A stretch of DNA of 64,000 bases, from contig JAZBRS010000059.1 in NCBI GenBank assembly GCA_037176725.1, positions 11,581,001 to 11,645,000 on the forward strand, in the 5' to 3' direction. The notes beneath the pieces were generated by a model. The model was not told the origin of the DNA, made no database searches, and saw only the letters and a program-made list of their open reading frames with translations. Below are positions 1 to 10,775 of the stretch, piece after piece; position 1 is the first letter of the stretch, and every line of letters begins with the position of its first letter. The stretch comes from Posidonia oceanica. Its lineage: Eukaryota; Streptophyta; Magnoliopsida; Alismatales; Posidoniaceae. The position numbers were made by a program, and so were the translations under genes.

Positions 1-40
1 TGTAAAAGCTACTGTTTTTCTACAAAAAACTCTGTCAGTA

Positions 41-98
41 CGTTATACGCTTGACCTACTGCGTCCAACATTGGACGCTCCAGTATACACGGCCAACG
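41..98. promoter_or_regulatory. Hairpin word cluster, leader proximal
   Basis: CGTTATACGC lies at 41-50. An inverted repeat with perfect 8-bp arms GCGTCCAA / TTGGACGC spans 61-78, followed by GTATAC and GGCCAACGACC. The same words recur at 1237, 11288, 13170, 16841, 18680, 20941 and 21193. The function is not known. Confidence 0.5.
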
Positions 99-810
99 AC
101 CACTGAACAGAAACCTTTCTGTTTTAATGTTTTTCTTAGTTTTCTTTTTATAACTAGCCCCAAGGACTGAGGTGTGAGGTGATCGGCTTTGCCGTAGGGA
201 CCGGAACCTTAATCTTTGGGTGCATTTCAAAAAATAAAAAAAAACCAAAAAAAATCGAATCCTTCTATATGACTTGCATGGCCTTTATTGGGAACTAATT
301 GCTTGTATCATTTCCTGAGTTATATAAGTAACCATTTAGGTCTCGAGCACGTCTGTTGCAAAGGGCTTAGAAAAGATGCTTATATTGTCATTTTCTTTCA
401 CAAGGGGCCCTCCTTCTTCCTTAGCCTTTTGTGAAAGTTAATTAGAACCTCAAATTTTGATTTGTATTCCTCCCTCCCCCTTTTTGTGGTTTGATTGTGT
501 TTGCTGTGATTGTCCCGTGAGAGACTCGATCAATCCTGAGTATGCTGGGCTCTACCTCTACAGGGTAGGGACCTAAGTGTATTCAGGCTCCCCCTAGTAT
601 CCTCAGGAGTTGAGGTAGGGGGCAGTACCACAAAAATATTTACCCATTTTGTGAGGAGCCATAGAAATCCCGAAAAAGAAGCCATACCTAAGCCTTAAGG
701 AACCTTGAGAGCTACGCAGGTTTAAAACACTAATCTCAAAGCGAAAACAGAAATTAAAAACTTTAAATCGCTATCTGAAAGTGTTTCTGTGCAGTTCTCT
801 GTAATAGGGT

Positions 811-866
811 GTTAGCCGCTGCAATCTCTACGTCTAACGTTGGACGTTGTAGGTACCGCGGCTAAC
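811..866. promoter_or_regulatory. Large inverted repeat with core CGTCTAACGTTGGACG
   Basis: Outer arms GTTAGCCGC (811-819) and GCGGCTAAC (858-866) are perfect. Inner arms CTACGTC (828-834) and GACGTtGTAG (843-852) flank a near-palindromic core at 831-846. It is the most elaborate member of the word family in element A. A regulatory or RNA-structural role is inferred only. Confidence 0.5.
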
Positions 867-1059
867 GCATTCTTTGCTTGATTGTTTATTTTCTAGCTTT
901 TCTGTGGTGGATTGATTGCAGGGTAAAACATTTGAAAGCAAAATAGTGATAGTGATAGTTTTATGTTCAGTTTTTACCTTTTTTGGAACCTGTATCAAAC
1001 CGTAAAATTCTGTAATTTCTTTTTGCCATTTGTAAACACTTGTAATCCTTCATTCATAT

Positions 1060-1192
1060 AAAAAAAAGAGAAAAAGGGAAAAAGAATCAAAAAGAGAGAA
1101 GAAAAGAAAAGAAAAGAAAGAAAAAAGAAGAGAAGAAAAAAGGGAGAAGAAAAAAAAAACAATGAGAAAGAAAAAACAATGAAGACAAAGAA
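1060..1192 (+). other. Purine-only tract just upstream of gag
   Basis: About 100 nt of A and G with almost no pyrimidine end shortly before the gag start. Elements B1 (27299-27401) and B2 (35930-36029) have an equivalent tract directly abutting the gag ATG. Possible roles are a second plus-strand primer or an unstructured ribosome entry tract; neither is shown. Confidence 0.6.
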
Positions 1193-1225
1193 GAACGGAG
1201 GAACACAATTGAAAGTGTTGAACGC

Positions 1226-1272
1226 TCCAAAAGCTACGTCCAACGTTATACGCTGCATTGTGAGGCGTATTA
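1226..1272. promoter_or_regulatory. Hairpin word cluster before gag
   Basis: A fused word CGTCCAACGTTATACGC lies at 1237-1253, flanked by GAACGCTCC and GAGGCGTATTAC. It joins the two half-words of the family head to tail around AACGTT. It lies between the purine tract and the first gag ATG. Confidence 0.45.
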
Positions 1273-1313
1273 CACCCTGAAGCCAATTTCATCTCATTAT
1301 CAAGGTTGCTGCA

Positions 1314-3186
1314 ATGATGAACCAAGTCTTTGAAGCTGAATAGCTAGAAAGAGAAAGGTCAGACTCAGTAAGTACCTCGAGAGAGGAGCCCACAATCTAC
1401 CATCCGATCACCGGAGAAGCCTTGGATCCAGACTCGATCCAGTATAAAGCCATGTACCAGTTCTTAAACGAAGAGACATCAACCCCTATGGGGCTGTGTC
1501 AGAACAACCTCCAGCAGCCACCCCACCTCGATAAAGGACAACGAAGGCCAGTTGCGGACCATACCCCTGATGATCTATACTAGGGACAAAATGGCAACCC
1601 ACCACCGGATACAAACCACCCAGGTCACGGTACAGCGCTCAACGGAGCTTATAACTCAAGGACCAACTCCTTGATTCAGGAACAAAATCACATGCCACAT
1701 GGCGAGTACAAGGAAGGAGTCTATCCACCCTACGGGCACCCAAGACAGCATCTCCAACCACCTATGGCAGGAAATCAGCCTCAGCCAGATCATCACCACC
1801 ATCAGGCATCTCCCCCGCGATACGTGCCGGTCGCACCTCAACACTTCTGCAATAGCTATCTTCATCAGCAGTAGAACCACCAGTCCTTCAACTCACATGT
1901 CCCAACCCCATCAGGCGGGATAATAAATTGGATGAGATGAGAAAAATGCTCAGTGCATTAGGGGTACATGCCCAAGCTCCGACAAACTTTGATATGAGCC
2001 GGTTTCCCCCCATTCAGATTACCCTCGGGCTTCAAGTACCCGAAGACTCCCAAGCTCAATGGAACCACTAACCCACTCAGTCACTTAGTGCGATGGAGTC
2101 AGTCCCCTACTTCCATGACTTGGGGCTTGTTGTACACCTGCTCTTCTACTCGCTTGAAGGAGAACCCATGGATTGGTTTCTCACTCTCTCCAAGGAAGAC
2201 CTCAGCAGCTTTGATAAAATCAGAGAGAGCTTCCTCACAAAATACCAGCACAAGATAAACCCTAAGCCAACCTTCCACGACCTAAGCAAGGAGGTCATGA
2301 AGCAAGGCGAAAGCTGAGTGACATTCGCCAACAGATGGCGGGAAATGGCAGCTAGATCAGGACTGACCATTCTGGAGAGACAGGTGGTCCAGATCCTCAT
2401 TGCAAACACCACTAGACCGATGAAGAAGGGACTTGTGAATGCCTACTGTCCCAATGTAATGGCCTTGTATGAAGTGGCAGCCTCTGTTAAAGAAAATCTG
2501 CATGAATTCATGGAAGAGCCCAAGAAGAACTAGAAAACACAAGTAGTAGAGGGCGTGACCAGAGTCACAACAAGATGGGCTCTGCACCCAGGCCATCCGA
2601 ACAAAGGGCTATTCTAGCTTCACAACAGCCAACCTGGAGCCACCCTCTTCCTCAGCAACAACAAGCATGGAGCCACCTTCCTCAGCAACAACAAGCATGG
2701 AGCCACCCTCTTCCTCAGCAACAGCAAGCATGGAGCTGCCCTCCTTAGCAACAGCAGGCATGGAAGAACCCTCCTCCCCAGTAGCAAATCCGCCCTATGT
2801 GGAATGCTCCCTGGCAGCAATGGACTAGGGACAATCAAAATGACCAGGCCAACACTATAAATCCCCACAACAACCGTGGGAACGGGGGCGGTTATCAAAA
2901 TGTCCCCCCTCCACAACTATTGCCACGCAAAAGGGGAAGAAGAGACCATTACCCTCCTCTACCGGTCACACTGGCAGATATGTTCATAGAGCTAGAGGAT
3001 GCAAAAGCAATTGAACTCCCGCCAGCCAGGCCTGAATTACCAAATTGTGACAAGAGCAAATACTGCCCATTCCATAGAGTACATGGTCACAACATCAATG
3101 ATTGTTGGACCTTCAGAGACACAGTCTATGACATGGTAGAGGCAAATGTGTTTGAATGGGACGTCCTAGTAAAAAGAGCCAAATAG
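1314..3186 (+). pseudogene. gag: Element A gag (capsid and nucleocapsid), decayed
   Basis: The start is ATG ATG at 1314, chosen because the frame then runs into a Pro/Gln/His-rich N-terminal arm as in B1 and B2. The arm is followed by the capsid core around 1919-2533 (motifs DMSRFPP, WFLTL, VTFANRWREMAARS), matching the retrotransposon gag family. A zinc knuckle of the variant form C-x2-H-x4-H-x4-C lies near 3064-3105 (CPFHRVHGHNINDC). Between them a Gln-rich repeat of about 33-36 nt encodes QQQAWSHP-like units (2630-2770). Breaks: TAG at 1341, 1581, 1872, 2531 and 3184, TGA at 2315, and frame changes near 1910 and 2550-2790. In a live element Gag forms the cytoplasmic particle and packages RNA. 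This copy cannot. Confidence 0.85.
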
Positions 3187-3398
3187 AGGAAACAGACAGG
3201 GACGTCTCAACACGTCTACAATGATCCTCCCCTAAGCACCAAGTCATAGCGTTCTAGGACGAACGGCTCCCTAATCCGCTAACATCAAAAGACTGGGACA
3301 ACCATGTCATATCGGAAGTGAACTAGGACAGCCAAGCTGATCATTGGGAAATAATCTCAGACGATGACTGGGACAGCGAGGCTGACGAGGGGCTAACA

Positions 3399-4058
3399 AT
3401 GAAAGATCTCCTTAGCCAATTCAACCTTGCAACAGTAGTGGAGGGACCACAAGATGATATGGAGGAAGAAAGTAAAGTTCAAAAAGCCAATCAGCAATTT
3501 GAACGAGAAAATATAATCTTCAAAGATTCGGAGCTCCCGCCCCCACATAAGCAAGAACTGCTGCTTGTCATCACAGTGGGCATCAATGACCATGTGCTGC
3601 AAGGAGTATTAGTTGACACTGGAGCAAGCCGAAGCCTCAGTTCTCTCTCCACACTACGAAGCTTAGGGCTAAATGAAGATGAGCTAGATAGAACCCCTTT
3701 TATGTGCACCGGGTTTGATCAGAAGGAGAAATTGGCACTAGGGACAATGCCCTTGGAAATCACAATCGGTCCTTTGACCAGTATCACTTCGGTGATCATT
3801 ATGAAGGAAGAAGTCCTAGAACCACTCATCCTAGGGAGGTCTTGGCTAGCAAAAGTCGGAGCCGTGGCATCTCCAGTTCACCAAATGCTAAAGTTCAAAT
3901 ATGAGGGAATGGCTGTTAGCATTCCTGCTAATCGCCCAGGGGTTTTGCGCAAATTCAAAGTATTTGAGCCTAAAATTGCAACCCTTCGAGGAAAAGAGGA
4001 ATCACAACGTCTGTCGTGGAGAAAATCATCACTGTGGGCTCCCAAGTCGTTGTCATAA
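3399..4058 (+). pseudogene. Element A first retropepsin domain (PR1)
   Basis: An aspartic-protease fold: the lead-in FKDSELPPP is followed by LVDTGASRS with the catalytic D-T-G at 3615-3623, then the flap region and the hydrophobic-glycine motif LILGRSWL near 3822. It is in the same frame as PR2 downstream. The reading frame upstream (from about 3310) is acidic and contains a TAG. Retropepsins are active as homodimers and cut Gag-Pol. Here a second complete domain follows about 1 kb later, so one chain carries two copies. PR1 resembles PR2 in both the lead-in and the domain, which points to an internal duplication. PR1 lacks the SIYDLI-type segment that precedes PR2. Confidence 0.8.
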
Positions 4059-4166
4059 TCGGTCTCCCCAATCTTCAGAGCGGCTAGGCCACTGCCAAGT
4101 CAGTTGCCAACCCTCAACACTTCGGTATTCCGGAGCACTACTACTCTGTCATCTCCAATCTTCTGA

Positions 4167-5123
4167 GTGCCAACAGAGCAGCTAGCTAGGGCCACAAAGC
4201 AACTAGAACTTGGCAGACCTATACAAAAGGAGTCCATCTTCGCTTGGCCGCACAAGAGGGAAGCATCCAGCGATCTGTGCAAAGAAAATGAGGCTACTGC
4301 ACCCATCACCAGAGGAGGGAGATTATCAAATCGAATCGTACGACTAGCAGAACAAGCAGAGCCAGTCAGGCCTCAAGAGGGAGCCGGGTCAGCAGAATAT
4401 GACATCCTAGAACAATTAAAGAAGACACAAGCCAGGATCTCAATCTATGATCTCATAAACAACTTGATTCAACGCCGGAAAGCTCTACAGGAAGTACTGG
4501 AGAAGGCCCAAGTCGCTCCAGATATGTCGGCAGAACAACTTCATGTTATAGCTACAGCGGCCTTTGTAGAACCTACCATTACATTTGCTGATAGCGAATT
4601 AGCACCAATAGAGAGGAGAAAAGCACCATTGAATGTAACCATTTCTATAAACAATCACTTAATTTCTGAAGTACTCGTAGATACTGGTGCATCAATGAAC
4701 ATTTGCTTGTTAAATACAATATGAGCCTTGGGCATGAATAAGGCTTCCTTGACCCCCATTGATATGACGATTGCCGGGTATGATGACAGCAAAAGAAAAG
4801 CACATGGCAAGTGGACCACGAAGATAGGGATAAGGCCAACCCAGGTTCTAACCCAACTAATTGTCATAGACATAAATGTCCCATATCAGATCATCCTGGG
4901 GAGACAATGGCTGGACAGCTTAAAAGGAGTATCATCTCCTCGACACCAATGCCTGAAATTCCCTCACAATGGGAAAATCATCAAAATAGCAGGGGACATT
5001 TCAGGCCAAGAGGTAGAGGCAAATGTGATATACCTGCCGCACCAGTTCAGTATGCGAGAAAAGCCGACTTGCGCTGAAAAGGGCAAGAATATAGTATCTA
5101 TGGTCGAGCTAAGAGACAAGTGA
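4167..5123 (+). pseudogene. Element A second retropepsin domain (PR2)
   Basis: It begins with a helical segment (ILEQLKKTQARISIYDLI, 4405-4460) that also precedes the single protease of element C. The lead-in FADSELAP and LVDTGASMN follow, with the catalytic D-T-G at 4680-4688, and then IILGRQWLD near 4890. A TGA at 4722 sits right after the active site; CGA is the likely ancestor. The shared upstream segment with element C suggests PR2 is the orthologue of the usual single Tat-lineage protease and PR1 is the addition. Confidence 0.8.
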
Positions 5124-5192
5124 GTCAAGCCCAGGCTATTTCACAAGAAGAAGGAAACATCAAAAAGCAAGAGACCCTCCATGAGTGTGGGA

Positions 5193-5315
5193 TGGGAGAT
5201 CATGAGGAGAATTGGCTACAAGAAAGGCCAGGGCTTAGACCTAGAAGGAAAAGGAATGAAGGAGCCAGTAAAGGCTTATGACAGAGAAGGGAAGGGAGGA
5301 CTCGGTTTCGACTAG
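5193..5315 (+). pseudogene. G-patch-like segment after protease, element A
   Basis: In the PR2 frame the translation has the spacing of a G-patch: IGYKKGQGL, then GKGM and GLGFD, with repeated glycines. A TAG at 5313 ends it. Equivalent segments follow the protease in B1 (31243-31311) and in C (about 57750-57860). G-patches bind nucleic acid and are known next to the protease of some retroviruses and plant retroelements. The placement supports a nucleic-acid tether for the protease; this is inference. Confidence 0.6.
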
Positions 5316-5495
5316 TTCCCCGACGGATGACCATTATAGTGGAATCTCCAAGGACATTTTACCAGTGTAGGGATCTTCGATCCGAATTCATCCCCACTGG
5401 GAAATATTATTTTTGCACAATCAACCAAACACACTCTCCAAAGTGTAGAGCACACAGTCAATGAAAACATTTCTGGCTTATTCCAAACACTTGAA

Positions 5496-5954
5496 TTGCC
5501 AGTAGAGCCTCACGAAGGCCAGACTGCAAGGGAGTTGACAACAGAGCCTCATGAAGGTCAGATGGTAGCAGTAGAGCCTCACGAAGGTCAGACTACAGTA
5601 GAGTTACTAGTAGAGCCTCACGAAGGTCAGACTACAACATCGCCGCCACCACTGTTAGGCGCACCGGCCCCCAAACCTCCGGACAAGCCACCTCTTTCTT
5701 CTTCTCCCTCTTCTTCCGGCACCGCCACTTCTAAGCCTCCGCTTCCTCTAGCTCCGGACATCTCTTCCTCTTTGGAGCAAAGGCCGGGGCAAACTCTACG
5801 CATGTCGCAACGACTCGTAGACAGAGTTCGCCGCCTCACGGCAAATCTCTCTAAAGGTCTGCAGCCTCAAAGGCCTGAAGTTGACCCCGATCCAGGGGCA
5901 GACCATGAGCTTCTCGAAGGTGATGGGAACGTCAACCATGACGAGTCGGCCTAG
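5496..5954 (+). pseudogene. Disordered linker with EPHEGQ peptide repeats
   Basis: The frame continues that of gag-pro. Four copies of the peptide EPHEGQ occur at irregular spacing in the first 48 residues. A Pro/Ser-rich stretch follows, then an Arg-rich amphipathic segment (SQRLVDRVRRL) and an acidic end. No domain was recognised. It ends with TAG at 5952, which lies where the donor of the intron-like segment between pro and RT would be. Confidence 0.5.
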
Positions 5955-6053
5955 AAAGGCTCCTACCTCTACTAATGGAGGTAACTCTAGGGGCATCCCC
6001 GTAGATGCTGCAAATAAAACTTTGTTTAATTCTGCATTGTTTTCATTTCCTAG
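5951..6053 (+). other. Candidate intron between pro and RT frames, element A
   Basis: The gag-pro frame (codons starting at multiples of 3) closes at 5954. The RT frame, one base further on, is open from 5881. An acceptor-like pyrimidine-rich TTTTCATTTCCTAG ends at 6053. Removing 5951-6053 (103 nt) or 5981-6053 (73 nt; donor GAG|GTAACT) leaves a remainder of 1 and joins the frames. The site at 5951 aligns with the good donor GTAAGA of B1 but reads CTAGAA here. Ogre elements are known to splice an intron at this place. Confidence 0.4.
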
Positions 6054-6204
6054 GAATAAAAGTGATTTACTTTCTGTTTTCAATAAGGGTGAGGATCACC
6101 ATGTTAGTTCTAGCAGCTCGCGGTTGACTTCGACCACCGCTTCCAAGACTGTGCACTTGTGTCAATACACGGAGGCATTGCCTTAAGAGCTGGCTACTGC
6201 TATC

Positions 6205-7326
6205 ATGGTCTTCCTAGTAGAAGAATTTGACCGGTTTGGGAAGTGTGCAGGAATAGAGGCATATGAGTTGGTTAACTGCAATGACGAGGATGAAGATCAG
6301 GAAGCCGACTCAGACCTCCTTAAGCACCTCATGGACAAATATGATGAGCAAACCAAGGCAACTGAAGAAGAGACCGTGGAGGTCAATCTAGGAACCATTG
6401 AAGAGCCAAAACCAATACTCATAAGTGCAAGTTTGAGCCCAAAAGAACGGGAGGAAATGGTCCAAATCTTGAAAGAATTTGTGGATGTGCTGGCCTTCAA
6501 GTACGAAGATATGCCTGGTCTACAATCAGCTTTAGTGGAACACCTGCTTCCACTAAACTCTGGAGCCAAACCCGTCAAGTAGAAGTTGAGGCGATTAAGG
6601 CCGGAGCTCGCCTTCAAAGTCAAAGAGGAAATTGACAAGCTCCATAAAGCAAAGTTCATCAGGGTGGTTGTGTACCCCAGTTGGGTCTCAAATATAGTAC
6701 CAGTAGCCAAAAAGGACAGGAAGGTTCGGGTTTGCATTGACTATCGCAACCTCAACGCCGCCTGTCCCAAGGACGACTTCTCTTTGCCACATATTGACTT
6801 GCTAGTGGACAATACAACAGGATTTGAGATGCTATCTTTCATGGACGGTTTCTCCAGTTACAACCGGATTAAACTAGCAGAGGAGGACCAAGAGAAGATG
6901 TCGTTCATCACGCCATGGGGGACATATTGCTATGTAGTCATGCCATTCAGTCTCAAGAACGCCGACGCAACATATTAGAGAGCAATGATGGCCATCTTCC
7001 ACGACATGATGCACGATTACATGGAAGTGTACGTTGATGATATCTTGGTCAAATCAAGAACAAGGGAAGGACACTTTGAAGCACTAAGAAGAGTACTGAG
7101 TAGGGCAAGGCAATATCAGCTAAAAATGAACCCGAAGAAGTGCGTGTTTGGGGTAACTGCCGGGAAGCTACTGGGCTTCATCATCAGCAAAAGAGGAATC
7201 GAGGTGGACCCACAGAAGGCTAGAGCAATAGCACAGATGCCCCCACCCCGAAACATCAAGGAGCTCAGAGGACTTATCAGCCGCTTGCAGTTCATCAGAA
7301 GATTTATCTCACAACATGCAGACTGA
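6205..7326 (+). pseudogene. Element A reverse transcriptase
   Basis: The acidic pre-RT region (6205-6560) is followed by fingers and palm: VKEEIDKLHKAKFI, the NIVPVAKKD region, RVCIDYRNLN, LSFMDGFSSYN, FITPWGTYCYVVMPF, and the catalytic Y-V-D-D at 7030-7041. The thumb runs through CVFGVTAGKLLGFIISKRGIEVD. In a live element it copies the RNA genome in the particle. In-frame TAG at 6580 and 6976 and TGA at 7324; element B1 has CAG (32558) where A has the 6580 TAG. There is no frameshift in the domain, and the two catalytic aspartates are intact. Confidence 0.9.
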
Positions 7327-7347
7327 TGTAAGCCGTTTTATGAGTTA

Positions 7348-7785
7348 TTGAAAGGAGGGAGGGAATTTACTTGGGATGAGAAATGCCAGAAACCTTTTGA
7401 TGAGCTCAAAGTATACCTCATGAACCCCCCAGTCTTGTCAGCACCTATGTCAGGGAAGCCTGTATTTCTCAATGTGGTAGTCACCGCATCATCAATAGGA
7501 GTAGTGCTAGTTCAACATGGTGAGGATGGAAAGAAGGAGAAAGCTATCTACTACCTGAGTAGAACCTTCCTGGATTATGAAGAAAAGTATACGGCCATAG
7601 GAAAGCACTGCTTGGCTTTGGTATGGGCATCTCAAAAGCTAAGACACTACTTCCTAGCCCATAAAGTCTGTTACATCGCCAAGATGGACCCAATCAAATA
7701 CATGTTCAAGAAACCAGCCCTCTCTGAAAGATTGGCAAGGTGGCAACTCCTCCTCACTGAATTCAACCTACAATATGTATCTTAG
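7348..7785 (+). pseudogene. Element A Ty3-type RNase H (first RNase H)
   Basis: The connection region (ELLKGGREFTWDEKCQKPFDELK) leads into an RNase H of Ty3/gypsy type: SSIGVVLVQH, AIYYLSRTF, EEKYTAIGKHCLALVWASQKLRHYF. Tat elements carry this domain in a derived form beside a second RNase H. It ends at TAG 7783. The expected early catalytic Asp is replaced (FLNVVVTASSIG, where active relatives have a D-A-S type motif), consistent with catalysis having moved to the aRNH that follows. Confidence 0.75.
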
Positions 7786-7788
7786 AAA

Positions 7789-8340
7789 GTGGTCAAGGGG
7801 CAAGCCATTGCAGATCACTTGGCGGAATTACCAATAGAAGATTATCAACCAGTCCAAACAGACTTCCCCGATGAGGAAATACTGGACATACAAGCTACCA
7901 AGTCTCCCACTCGACAATGGACTCTCTACTTTGATGGAGCACTCAACAAACAAGGGGCAGGCATCGGAGTAGCACTTCTCACTCCAGAAGGAGTTCTCAT
8001 TCCCCGAGCTGTACAGCTAGACTTCGCCGTAAATACCAATAATGTTGCAGAGTACGAGGCCTTGATCCTCGGACTACGCCTAGCACTGGAGCTAGGGGCA
8101 GAACGGTTGAGCTCATCGGAGACTTCCAGCTGTTCTAAGGCAAATTCTGAACAAGTATAGAACTCTCAACCCAAGGCTAAAAGAGTACAAAAGCATTGCT
8201 CGCCTCCTATTGGCGCGGTTTCAGCGAGTGGTGTATGTCCACACCCTCTGGAGTCATAACCTGCTAGCAGATGCTCTTGCTTCGTTGGTTTCCTCAATCG
8301 AGTTCCCCATCAATGTCCAGGAGCAAACAATAATGGTATA
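7789..8340 (+). pseudogene. Element A archaeal-type RNase H (aRNH)
   Basis: WTLYFDGALNKQGAGIGVALL followed by NNVAEYEALILGLRLALELG is the signature of the plant aRNH acquired by the Tat lineage. Catalytic D (YFDGA), E (AEYEA), D (IGDF) and D (LLADALASL) can all be seen, but across three frames. The frame shifts near 8105 and again near 8150, after which EYKSIARLLLARFQRVVYVHTLWSHN reads in the integrase frame. A TAG follows at 8341. It removes RNA from RNA:DNA hybrids in living relatives. Confidence 0.8.
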
Positions 8341-8343
8341 GCA

Positions 8344-9703
8344 ACACGGGACACCTGCCATTGACTCAACTGAGCCATGGGCTGTGGAGCTTAGACAGAA
8401 AGCTAGGGAATCAAAGGTAGTCACGTTTGAAGTTTGCTACAGCATAGAGGATGATGGGAACCCATGGTTCTTTGACATCCAGAACTACATTCAAGACGGG
8501 ATCTTCCTCGACTATGCAACTTCACAAGACAAAGAGGCAGTTTGGAGAATGGCCACAAGATACTTCATGAGAGTCGGAGTCCTTTTCAGAAGGTCTTTCA
8601 GTGGAATAGATCTGCATAGTGTCACTTACGAGGAGGTTGAAGTTATCACTGGAGAAATGCATGAAGGCATATGTGGAGGACACATCAGTTCTCAATTCAT
8701 GGCAAAAATGATACTGTGCAGAGGATACTACTGGCCTACAATGGAGGCAGATTGCTCAAATAAGGTGAGAAGGTGCAGACAGTGCCAGATCCATGCAGAT
8801 AGAATACATGCACCAGCATCAGAGTTAAATCCGACTCAAATAGTGTGGCCTTTATCCATGTGGGCATTTGATGTCGTAGGACCATTCGACACCGAAAAGC
8901 AGAATAGGTTCATACTCACAGCCATTGAATACTTCACTAAATGGGCTAAAGCAGAAGCGTTCACTGAAATCAAAGCTTCAAATCTTTGCAAGTTCATGAG
9001 GAAAAATATCCTCTCAAGGTTCGGGATCCCAAAGAAATTAGTAGCAGACAATGGCGCAATCTTTGTAACCCAAGACTTCAAAAAGCTCTATAAGAAGTTT
9101 AAGATTGAATTGCATCATTCATCGCCATATTACTCCTAGGGTAATGGGCAAGCTGAAGCTACTAATAAAACGTTAATCCGAATCCTTAAGAAAACGGTAG
9201 GAGGAGCCAAGGGACATGATTGGACAGATAAGCTAATTGATATTTTATGGGCCTATCGAACCTCCATAAGAACGGCTACGGGCCAAACCCCGTTTGCGCT
9301 TACTTATGGTATGGAGATAGTAGTCCCATTTGAGATCATGGTCCCCTCATCTAGGGTACAACTCGACAATGAGATAACTGCCGAGGATAAGAGGCAATTA
9401 TTAAGTCTACAGTTGGATTTGCTAGATGAGAAGCGGTTGCAAGTAGCTGAGCATGCCTGCCTCTCCCAAGAACGACTTGCAAGAGCATATAAGAAGAAAG
9501 TAATTGAACGTAAATTCAATATTGGTGAATGGGTGCTTAAAGAAATCCTTCCTCATAAGCATGGGAAACTGAGACCGAATTGGGAAGGACCATACTTGGT
9601 GGTTGAGGCATATCCAGGCAATGCCTATTGTTTGGCCAGAGAGGATGGCACTAGGCTTGAATATCCCTGGAATGCATTGCACCTCAAGAGGTACTACCCT
9701 TGA
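8344..9703 (+). pseudogene. Element A integrase
   Basis: The frame is open apart from one TAG at 9137. The zinc-binding HHCC domain has H at 8660 and 8681 and C at 8774 and 8783. The core has D at 8870 (AFDVVGPF), D at 9047 (ADNG) and E at 9155 (QAEATN), i.e. the canonical D-x35-E spacing with the TAG inside it. The C-terminal domain has the GPY/F motif (WEGPYLVVEAYPGN, about 9580-9620) and ends at HLKRYYP, stop 9701. No chromodomain follows, as expected for Tat. Integrase would insert the cDNA; this copy is broken by the single nonsense codon and by those upstream in pol. Confidence 0.9.
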
Positions 9704-10469
9704 TATGCACACTGAGCCATTAGACAACCCGTGCTTGAGGGCCTACTACTGTTGAAGCCTAGGACTCATGCCTTAGCCTCACCCCACAAACACTTTGTGG
9801 GTGAAGAGAAGGAAATGATCCAACACTGAGATAGAGGCAAAACCATAAGGGGCCCCCTCCCAGTTCATGAACAATGAGTCCACACACATCCCTCAAGTCA
9901 GACACGTTACCCTAGTACAAATCGGGTAGGCGTCTAAGGCCAAAACCTAGAAGCACAGAAAAGAGGGGAGTGTACCAAATAAAAGAGTGTCTCGGTTTGT
10001 CAAGGAACGAGTATCCATTGACCGAGCATTCAAACGGGGTGAGACTACTTGCTAGAGTACCCAGAAAGAAAACAAAAAAGGGTCAGAAAAGAAGACAGCA
10101 AAGAAGTTGTTCATGTGCAAGAAAAGAAAGAGAATGGAAAAGAAGGCAGCAAAGAAGCTGTCCAAGAGTCAAAACTGAAAACTAGGGAATACTAAGCGTA
10201 GTAGGAATCAACCTTGAAACAGGATGGGTTTAGACTTCAAATCTTTAGCCGACATCTTAGGATAGGACATGGACTTTCCTTCCACCCACATCCCGTAGCG
10301 TACACATTAGAGGCAAGGGGCAGAAACCTAGGTCTAGGGGCAATTAGGTGCCAAAGCAAGCCCGGGGTATCTTCTGACTTTGAGATGCACAAGGGACCAA
10401 ACTGTCAAGGTTTTCCAGCCATGAGGTCCCCAATTTCCCAACTTCTCGGAAGATTCTTCATTTCCCCTA
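9704..10469 (+). other. Post-pol spacer with GCAGC..GCTG hairpins, element A
   Basis: No ORF of value. Short stem-loops recur: 10090-10112 (CAGC/GTTG with loop AAAGAA) and 10141-10166 (GGCAGC / GCTGTCC, loop AAAGAA). The second is identical over about 25 bases to 39256-39280 in element B2, although the surrounding sequence has diverged. This conservation between families suggests a selected RNA element after pol. Confidence 0.45.
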
Positions 10470-10775
10470 AAACCAAAATCCAAAAAAATGATAAAACCAA
10501 AAATCCAAAAAAAATGATAAGACCAAAAATCCAAAAAAATGATAAAACAAAATCCAAAAAAAAATGCTAAAACCAAAAATCCAAAAAATTGATAAAACCA
10601 AAAATCCAAAAAATGATAAAATCAAAAATCCAAAAAATTGATAAAACAAAATCCAAAAAATGATAAAACCAAAAATCCAAAAAAATGATAAAACCAAAAA
10701 TCCAAAAAAATGATAAAACTAAAAATCCAAAAAAATAAAAAAATGACAAAGTAAAAAATCCAAAAAAATAGCAAA
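10470..10775 (+). repeat. A/C-rich tandem repeat, about 20-24 bp units
   Basis: A dozen degenerate units of the type CCAAAAAATGATAAAACCAAAAAT. B2 has a related CCAAAAA array (39700-39895) at the same place, after the GCTG hairpins. The apparent long Phe-rich frames on the other strand are by-products. Confidence 0.85.

Larger units (their letters stand above)
1..1313 (+). other. Element A untranslated leader
   Basis: This is a non-coding stretch between the missing primer-binding site and gag. It holds three clusters of the element A hairpin words (41-98, 811-868, 1226-1272) and a purine-only tract just upstream of gag. The same order (word cluster, unique sequence, word cluster, purine tract, gag) occurs in the B1 and B2 leaders with different words. 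No conserved ORF was found; the Phe-rich reading frames on the complementary strand are the complement of the purine tract. Confidence 0.75.

Noticed and set aside
995..1325. Phe/Ser-rich frames on the minus strand
   Set aside because: Complement of the purine tract in the leader; no domain and no conservation expected.
10334..10749. Phe/Trp-rich membrane-like frames on the minus strand
   Set aside because: Period of the A/C-rich tandem repeat read on the other strand.
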